Shown here: positions 5,780-10,848 of the stretch, piece by piece
Position numbering within the stretch: position 1 is the stretch's first letter
How the letters are laid out: each line of letters begins with the position of its first letter
Assembly: GCA_910585395.1 (NCBI GenBank)
Contig: CAJUCK010000012.1
Span: 941 to 11,788 of the forward strand
Source: an uncultured Lachnospiraceae bacterium
GTDB taxonomy: Bacteria; Bacillota; Clostridia; Lachnospirales; Lachnospiraceae
Direction: 5' to 3'
Length of the DNA: 10,848 nucleotides
Program-made: the position numbers and the translations under genes
Notes under the pieces: model-generated
Told to the model about the DNA's origin: nothing
Seen by the model: only the letters and a program-made list of their open reading frames with translations
Databases searched by the model: none

Positions 5780-6661
5780 GTGCATAACATAAAAATAGCA
5801 TACTTATTAGTTGCTCATAAATGCCCAGAACAAGTAAATTTATTTATCGAACAGCTATTGGAATACGGGGACTGCGATGTATACGTGCATGTAGACAAAA
5901 AAAATCCTCAACTGCAGAAAAGCATCGTCAAATCACCCCGGGTATATACTTTTAGTATTTACGATGTGAAATGGGGAAGCTTTGAAATCGTACAAGCCGC
6001 TGTTGAATTGATGAAAAAAGCCCTTGCATCCAAAAAGGAATATTCACATATATATTTCGGCTCGGGCCAGGATTTGTTAGTAAGACCAGGCTTATATGAA
6101 CACTTAGCCAGCCATCCAGATAAGATTTTTATGAGAATTACAGGACACCCCACAAAGAAAGGTTCCTCCCGTTACATGATTCGCTGGCCAAGAAAATTAA
6201 TGGTTCGCGGTGATTTCCATCCCTACCGTTTTGTGAGAATCGCCATGCAGCTTTTATTCCGGTGCGGAATCGTAATCTGCAGGAACAAAACAGCGCTCAA
6301 ACATCCAGTCAGTTTTTACGAGGGACATACTTGGTTTATCCTTCCATTTGAAGCCATGGAATATATCATTTCCTATATAAATGATAATCCAGATTATACA
6401 CAATTCTGGAAAGACAGTCTGGCGCCTGACTTAATGTTTTTTCAAACAATTATAATGAACTCACCTTTTACAGATAAAATAGAAGACGAATTAATGTATG
6501 TTACTTTTGGAACAACCTTTAAAACCATGAATCATCCTTTGACAATAACAATGGATAACATTGAAGACATAACACAAGGCAGCTATTACTGTGCCCGTAA
6601 ATTTGAATGGGATGAAAGACAGTCTATTGATTATTTTATAGAATTAGTAAAGGAAAAATGA
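5780..6661 (+). CDS. Core-2/I-branching-type beta-glycosyltransferase (GT14)
   Basis: This 293-aa protein matches the bacterial GT14 (Core-2/I-branching enzyme) family, whose characterised members are beta-1,6-GlcNAc or xylosyl transferases. Signature regions are IAYLLVAHKCPEQV (6-19), VYVHVDKK (34-41), WGSFEIVQAA (65-74), FGSGQDLLVRP (93-103, the SGxD motif), EGHTWFILPFEA (181-192), APDLMFFQTIIMNSPF (215-230) and CARKF (271-275). Bacterial members lack the membrane anchor of the animal enzymes, as here. The GTG start at 5780 is supported by AAGGGG 9 nt upstream. The stop overlaps the next gene by ATGA, showing operon coupling. It probably adds a branching or side sugar to the repeat unit; the sugar is not determinable. 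Confidence 0.9.
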   Translation: MHNIKIAYLLVAHKCPEQVNLFIEQLLEYGDCDVYVHVDKKNPQLQKSIVKSPRVYTFSIYDVKWGSFEIVQAAVELMKKALASKKEYSHIYFGSGQDLLVRPGLYEHLASHPDKIFMRITGHPTKKGSSRYMIRWPRKLMVRGDFHPYRFVRIAMQLLFRCGIVICRNKTALKHPVSFYEGHTWFILPFEAMEYIISYINDNPDYTQFWKDSLAPDLMFFQTIIMNSPFTDKIEDELMYVTFGTTFKTMNHPLTITMDNIEDITQGSYYCARKFEWDERQSIDYFIELVKEK

Positions 6662-7785
6662 TGGTAAAAATTACACAAGACAAATGTTTCATTTGGCTGT
6701 TTCTGATTTCTACATGCCTGGACGGAATTATATGGGAAGCTTTCGGATGGGGAGCTGTTATTCTTATTTATATTATGTACAAAAAAGAATCTTCCATATT
6801 ATCTGTCAGAAAAAATAAATTGTATTTCTGTTTTCCGCTGGCTGCAGTTATGGCTTATGTGATCACTCAAATCTGTATATTGAACCTAAATCTAGCGCAA
6901 AGCATCAGATTATATGGGATTACCAAAACAGTAATTACGTTTCTAATTGTATATTTACTGCTTGGTGAATATATAAAAGATCATGATGTTCTTCAGGACA
7001 TACTGCCATTATTGCTGCTGATTAACTGGATTTCAGCAGTCTATATTGTCACTGGCAATGAACGTTTCAATATAATCGGGGGGTCCAGAAATTATCTGGG
7101 CGCAATAGATGTTGTCATTATTCCATATATTTTGAAATTCATGCCCAAAGAGAAAAAGAAAACGAAAATTTTTTGGATTTCCACTATTCTGCTGCTTGCA
7201 CTGTTTTCTGGTTCCAGAACATTATTAGTAGCATCGCTGGTTGCCATCTGCTTTACCATTCTGCTGGAGGGAAACCTGACAAAAAAATTACAATACCTGG
7301 TAATGGCTATGGCTGCCGTATTGATCTTACTTATGTTAGCTCCGGTAATGGGGAATAACGATAACTTTTCAAGAGCTATGAGTATTTTCACATCATTAGC
7401 TGATCAGGCAAGAAGTGATCTGGCTGATTCCGCTCTCGTTCAATACCAGGGATATAGTGAAATACAAAAGCTCATCGGCAACGGCAATAATCTTGTTACA
7501 TGGAGAGAAGCGCCGCCTCATAATTTTATTTATGAACTACTGCTTTGTTATGGAAAAATCGGCGTCATTGCTTTTTTGACTGCTGTCGGCGGCGTTGTAT
7601 CTGCTATTTTAGTATCCAGAAATAAGAATAAAAAATATGCCGTACTTGTTATATTTTTAGCTTTGATCGTAGGGCTTGTACAGCCGTTTATTACCTCTGG
7701 TTTTTTATTTCAGATCGTGGCTGCTATGTCATGTTTCACATTATTAAAGTTAGGGAATGACAGAAATAATGAAATCAAATTATAA
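6658..7785 (+). CDS. Wzy-like polysaccharide polymerase (O-antigen ligase/polymerase family)
   Basis: The 375-aa product is an integral membrane protein with about ten hydrophobic segments (for example 11-40, 56-75, 92-103, 112-131, 146-161, 172-202, 211-231, 298-320, 328-360). It has the family's diagnostic pieces: GGSRNYLG (141-148), LFSGSRTLL (182-190), a large extracytoplasmic loop (about 232-290) and PPHNFIYELLLCYGKIG (286-302), the Wzy_C pattern HNxxLxxxxxxG. Wzy polymerases join repeat units on undecaprenyl pyrophosphate at the outer face of the membrane. Its start overlaps the GT14 stop by 4 bp. The ATG at 6661, one codon in, has better spacing (6 nt) from AAAGGA than the ATG at 6658. 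The C-terminus overlaps the next gene by 29 bp. A six-G run at 7078-7083 lies in frame. A ligase role is the alternative, but a neighbouring flippase favours polymerase. Confidence 0.87.
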   Translation: MMVKITQDKCFIWLFLISTCLDGIIWEAFGWGAVILIYIMYKKESSILSVRKNKLYFCFPLAAVMAYVITQICILNLNLAQSIRLYGITKTVITFLIVYLLLGEYIKDHDVLQDILPLLLLINWISAVYIVTGNERFNIIGGSRNYLGAIDVVIIPYILKFMPKEKKKTKIFWISTILLLALFSGSRTLLVASLVAICFTILLEGNLTKKLQYLVMAMAAVLILLMLAPVMGNNDNFSRAMSIFTSLADQARSDLADSALVQYQGYSEIQKLIGNGNNLVTWREAPPHNFIYELLLCYGKIGVIAFLTAVGGVVSAILVSRNKNKKYAVLVIFLALIVGLVQPFITSGFLFQIVAAMSCFTLLKLGNDRNNEIKL

Positions 7786-8977
7786 AAAAATGTATTTCGT
7801 GGTTTTGACCACATACCAGTTATTTATATCAGATTCTTATGCACGGTATATAAATGAAAAATATGCTGATACAGATATTATATTATTTACGGTAGGATTA
7901 AATACCAGGCATTTTAACACCGAAGGCAGGTACAAGATTGTTTCCGTTCCTGATTTAAATAACAGCAAAAGCAGGAGAATCTGGCAGAGATTATACTGGA
8001 GCGGAAGGCTGTTTGCCTTCTCTCCGCTTGCTAAGTATTTTAAACATTTATCCGCATGCCATTTGTTTGTCTTTAATGACAATGAACCTGTCACCAACAG
8101 GTTAATGCGGAGCGCTTATAAAGGATATGGCAATAGTATTTCCATTATAGAAGAAGGCATTGGTATCTATGAATATACACAATTGTCCAATGAAAACTTA
8201 ACTGTAAAGCAATTATTCCGCCGCTTTATTACCTGGATTTTAGGTTCTCCTATGCAGTATAAAGCTGTCGGAGAAAATAAAATGATAAGAAATGCGATAG
8301 TCAGTGATGTAGAATTGTACAAAAGCTTAGATAAGGCTGAAGGTAAAACGGTCCTCTTTCAGGACAAGCGCGCCCTTTACAGATATGCAGACAATTTTTT
8401 GTCCAGAAACAATATCAAATGTGACGGATATGAACAATATGAAATATTGTACCTGGGACAGCCCATCAATGAAAATGGCGGTATGTCTTCTGATGAAGCA
8501 GATTATATATTGTTTTTATTAAAAGATATTGGGAAAGTTTTAATCAAACCACACCCACGTGAACCGCTGGACAAATACAATAAACTTGCCCAGAAAAACA
8601 GCAATATTAAAATATTGGCAGGCGATATCGCTCTTCTGCCGCTGGAATGCTTATTAAGCGTATTTAATGTAAAAATTCTGATATCTTTTAATTCCTCAGC
8701 CGGCGTTAATCTCGCCAAAGCAAATCAGAATATAACAAGTATTTTTACTTACGATATGCCAGAATCCCAGAATTTTCTGGAGCAATGGCAGAATGGATAC
8801 GCTGAAATGAACAGGAATCTGTTTCAAAATACAGAACATAACCTGCTGGTTCCTTCTTCCTACCGCGAATATCAGGAATTTATAAAGAATGCAAAAAGCA
8901 ATTCTACACAGCAGGAAAAAGATCATTCCGCGGCGCGGCGCACACTGGAAGAAATAGATCAGATTATGAATCAGTAA
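7757..8977 (+). CDS. Bacterial sialyltransferase-like GT-B enzyme (GT52/polysialyltransferase type)
   Basis: The 406-aa product begins with a strand typical of this group, MYFVVLTTYQLFISDSYAR (12-30). It carries the two motifs known to be shared by bacterial sialyltransferase families: an acidic D/E-D/E-G motif, IIEEGIGIYEY (130-140), and the HP motif, VLIKPHPREP (261-270). Downstream ISFNSSAGVNLA (309-320) matches the serine-rich nucleotide-phosphate-binding site. In these families the enzyme transfers sialic acid, or another residue in related branches, from CMP-sugar to galactose or sialic acid. Divergence is high, so I cannot choose between GT52 and its relatives. No sialic acid synthesis or CMP-sialate synthetase gene is visible in the window, so the donor is unproven. 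The start at 7757 lies 29 bp inside the polymerase gene; an in-frame ATG at 7769 is an alternative start, still inside it. Confidence 0.75.
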   Translation: MTEIMKSNYKKMYFVVLTTYQLFISDSYARYINEKYADTDIILFTVGLNTRHFNTEGRYKIVSVPDLNNSKSRRIWQRLYWSGRLFAFSPLAKYFKHLSACHLFVFNDNEPVTNRLMRSAYKGYGNSISIIEEGIGIYEYTQLSNENLTVKQLFRRFITWILGSPMQYKAVGENKMIRNAIVSDVELYKSLDKAEGKTVLFQDKRALYRYADNFLSRNNIKCDGYEQYEILYLGQPINENGGMSSDEADYILFLLKDIGKVLIKPHPREPLDKYNKLAQKNSNIKILAGDIALLPLECLLSVFNVKILISFNSSAGVNLAKANQNITSIFTYDMPESQNFLEQWQNGYAEMNRNLFQNTEHNLLVPSSYREYQEFIKNAKSNSTQQEKDHSAARRTLEEIDQIMNQ

Positions 8978-9002
8978 TGCCAAACCAGCTACAGGTGAAA
9001 GA

Positions 9003-10397
9003 ATGCAGACAAAAAAGATTTCCAGCCAAAATGCAACTACAATTTTAAATATATTAAGTACTGTGATTTTACAGGGACTGGCTTTTATCTCTTCCCCGTA
9101 TTTTTCAAGAACCCTGGGAACTGCAAACTTTGGGATCGTATCAGTATATACCACATGGGTTCAGGTTGTTTCCATTATTTTCGGTTTAAGAATTAATGGC
9201 GTCCTTATTATGGGACAGAATGAGTATCCAGAAGAAAAACAGAAGGGATTTCAGTCTTCGATCATGTTTTTGTCAATCGCAGCATATGCTTTTTTTTCAC
9301 TGATCACCATTGGCGTAACAGGATTTCTTCTGCAGAGCAGCTTTCACATGGTTCTGCTCATACTCTTACATGGGTTTGGACAGTGTTGTGTCTCTTTCGC
9401 AAACAGTAAATTCACAAATGAATTCAAAGCTGACGCAAATTTTATTCTCTCTGTATTGATGTCAGTAAGCACCATTGTACTCTCTGTCATTTTAATCAGA
9501 AATACTCCTACCGCCATAAATTATTGGGGGCGGATCTATGGTGAAGTGATCCCTTATCTGATCGCTGGCATCATCATAGCTGCATTTGTACTGGCAAGAG
9601 GAAAGCTTTTCATAAACACTGCCTATTGGAAGTTCTGTATCCCGCTGGCAGTGCCGATGGTCTTTCATACATTGGCCGGCATTGTTTTAAACCAGTCAGA
9701 CCGGGTGATGCTGCAAAATATGACCACGGATTCTGTAGTCGGCATTTACAGCCTTGCCTATACCTTCAGTAATGTCTTGTTTGTCTGCTGGTCGGCTTTA
9801 AACAATAGCTGGGTGCCCTTCTTTTATGAGCACATGAGGCGCAGTCAATTGGCTTTGATGAAGAAAAAAGCCATGAATTATACAGAACTCTTTTGTGTGA
9901 TCACATGCGGGTTCATACTGTTGACGCCAGAGGTCTACCATATCTTTGCCAGCAGAGATTATTGGAGCGGGACAAGCATGATTCCGCTTTTGGCGATTGG
10001 GACATTTTTTATCTTTTTGTACAGTTTCCCTGTAAACTACGAAATTTTTTATAAACAAACAAAAATGATCGCATATGCCAGTGTCCTTGGCGCCGCATGC
10101 AACATCATACTCAATTATTTTTTAATAAAAACTGCAGGCGGATACGGCGCTGCAATCGCAACATTGTTATCTTACATTTTACAATTTCTGCTGCACCACA
10201 TAAATGCTAAGAAAATTTCCAGTAAAAACAAGGACTATTCTTTTAAGATCATAGAATTTTGTCCATATATCCTGACAATTGCCGTTATCTCCTTATTATG
10301 TACACTTTCCATGCCAGGAATTATCCGCTGGATTCTGGCATTAGCAGCTGGAACATTTGAAGTATATAGAATGGCTCGTCGAAGAAGTATTTTTTAA
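9003..10397 (+). CDS. Wzx-like polysaccharide flippase (MOP superfamily)
   Basis: This 464-aa membrane protein has the 12 to 14 hydrophobic segments and N-terminal pattern of polysaccharide exporters of the MATE/MOP superfamily. TTILNILSTVILQGLAFISS is followed by PYFSRTLGTANFGIVSVYTTW (about residues 33-53), a hallmark of Wzx proteins. The internal pseudo-repeat start is WKFCIPLAVPMVFHTLAG (about 208-225) with LNQSDRVML (229-237). Near the C-terminus GAACNIILNYFLIKTAGGYG (about 359-378) is also typical. It would flip lipid-linked repeat units outward for polymerisation by the Wzy-like protein two genes upstream. The ATG at 9003 is preceded by AGGTGAAAGA, 25 bp after the preceding stop. An eight-T run (9290-9297) lies in frame and I see no break there. 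Confidence 0.92.
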   Translation: MQTKKISSQNATTILNILSTVILQGLAFISSPYFSRTLGTANFGIVSVYTTWVQVVSIIFGLRINGVLIMGQNEYPEEKQKGFQSSIMFLSIAAYAFFSLITIGVTGFLLQSSFHMVLLILLHGFGQCCVSFANSKFTNEFKADANFILSVLMSVSTIVLSVILIRNTPTAINYWGRIYGEVIPYLIAGIIIAAFVLARGKLFINTAYWKFCIPLAVPMVFHTLAGIVLNQSDRVMLQNMTTDSVVGIYSLAYTFSNVLFVCWSALNNSWVPFFYEHMRRSQLALMKKKAMNYTELFCVITCGFILLTPEVYHIFASRDYWSGTSMIPLLAIGTFFIFLYSFPVNYEIFYKQTKMIAYASVLGAACNIILNYFLIKTAGGYGAAIATLLSYILQFLLHHINAKKISSKNKDYSFKIIEFCPYILTIAVISLLCTLSMPGIIRWILALAAGTFEVYRMARRRSIF

Positions 10398-10414
10398 TAG
10401 CAGGGAGAACTACG

Positions 10415-10848
10415 ATGCTCAAATCAGTTTTAAAAAACATATTGATGAGAAAATATAGAAAAATGTGCCCTGGATATGAGGGCGGAGTCACCGGCGTAAA
10501 CATTGTAAACTGCAAATTTGAAGATTATGTGTATGTAGCACATCATGCGCAGATACAGGACAGCTTTATAGGCAACCATACTTCTGTCGGCAGATACGAT
10601 AAAATACGAGAAGCAGAAATAGGCAGATACTGCAGCTTATCATGGGACGTTACCGTAGGCGCGCCGACTCATCCGTTTAAAACAATTACAAACTGCGCTC
10701 TCACTTACCGCAAAGAATACTGCGTGATAGATAAGGATGAATATTTTCCGCAAAAGAAAACTGTGATTGGCCACGACGTCTGGATAGGATGCGACGTAAC
10801 CATTATCTCTGGCGTGCATATTGGAAATGGCGCCATCGTGGGCGCTGG
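10415..10848 (+). CDS. Hexapeptide-repeat acyltransferase, CatB/Vat-like (3' end outside window)
   Basis: An ATG at 10415 with AGGGAG 7 nt upstream opens a frame that runs to the window end (144 complete codons). After a basic N-terminus (MLKSVLKNILMRKYRK) come left-handed beta-helix hexads: AQIQDSFIGNHTSVGRY, AEIGRYCSLSWDVTVG, then APTHPF with the likely catalytic His. An insertion loop (about TYRKEYCVIDKDEYF) follows, then VIGHDVWIGCDVTIISGV and HIGNGAIVGAG. This is the xenobiotic/virginiamycin-type acyltransferase layout, used in glycan loci to O- or N-acetylate sugars from acetyl-CoA. The 18-bp spacing to the flippase places it in the same operon. It is distinct from the broken acyltransferase at 3702-4264. 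The substrate is unknown. Confidence 0.88.
   Translation, partial: MLKSVLKNILMRKYRKMCPGYEGGVTGVNIVNCKFEDYVYVAHHAQIQDSFIGNHTSVGRYDKIREAEIGRYCSLSWDVTVGAPTHPFKTITNCALTYRKEYCVIDKDEYFPQKKTVIGHDVWIGCDVTIISGVHIGNGAIVGA

Noticed and set aside
7078..7083. Six-G run in the polymerase gene as another slippage tract
   Set aside because: It is short, encodes an in-frame Gly-Gly, and the gene is intact; too weak to claim phase variation.
9290..9297. Eight-T run in the flippase gene as a slippage tract
   Set aside because: The reading frame is intact across it, and T runs are expected in A/T-rich membrane-protein genes.

Overview
The window looks like a low-GC, spore-former-type Firmicute, most likely a gut clostridium of the Lachnospiraceae kind. 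The reasons are a YesM/LytS-type sensor kinase, A/T-rich coding DNA, strong AGGAGG-like ribosome binding sites, and a LicD plus IspD/TarI-like pair next to Wzx/Wzy-type surface-glycan genes. Taxonomy is inference from gene content; there is no rRNA or other marker.

Layout. Bases 2-976 (+) are the 3' part of a sensor histidine kinase, visibly richer in G+C than what follows. It converges on a leftward operon (4264 down to 992, minus strand). In order of transcription this operon holds a hexapeptide-repeat acyltransferase broken by a frameshift at a nine-G tract, a 51-codon relic that looks like a collapsed glycosyltransferase gene, a LicD-type phosphotransferase, an IspD/TarI-type cytidylyltransferase, and a family 2 glycosyltransferase. 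The last 40 or so residues of that glycosyltransferase are the tail of a second histidine kinase, so a gene fusion marks the island edge.

A rightward operon (4618 to beyond 10848) encodes a GT-B glycosyltransferase, a GT14 core-2/I-branching-type transferase, a Wzy-like polymerase, a bacterial sialyltransferase-like GT-B enzyme, a Wzx-like flippase and a second hexapeptide acyltransferase cut by the window end. This is a Wzx/Wzy-type cell-surface polysaccharide locus. The initiating phosphoglycosyltransferase and chain-length genes are not in view.

The most striking element is between the two divergent operons. Two perfect 45-bp inverted repeats (4306-4350 and 4459-4503) enclose 108 bp that contain good sigma-A promoter sequences, currently reading rightward. 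Each repeat carries a near-perfect 18-bp dyad with an asymmetric central dinucleotide, the architecture of a site-specific recombination site. I read this as an invertible promoter that would send transcription either into the polymerase/flippase operon or into the acyltransferase/LicD operon. The first gene of the leftward operon also carries the G9 tract, so that branch may have a second, slippage-type switch. No recombinase gene lies in the window.
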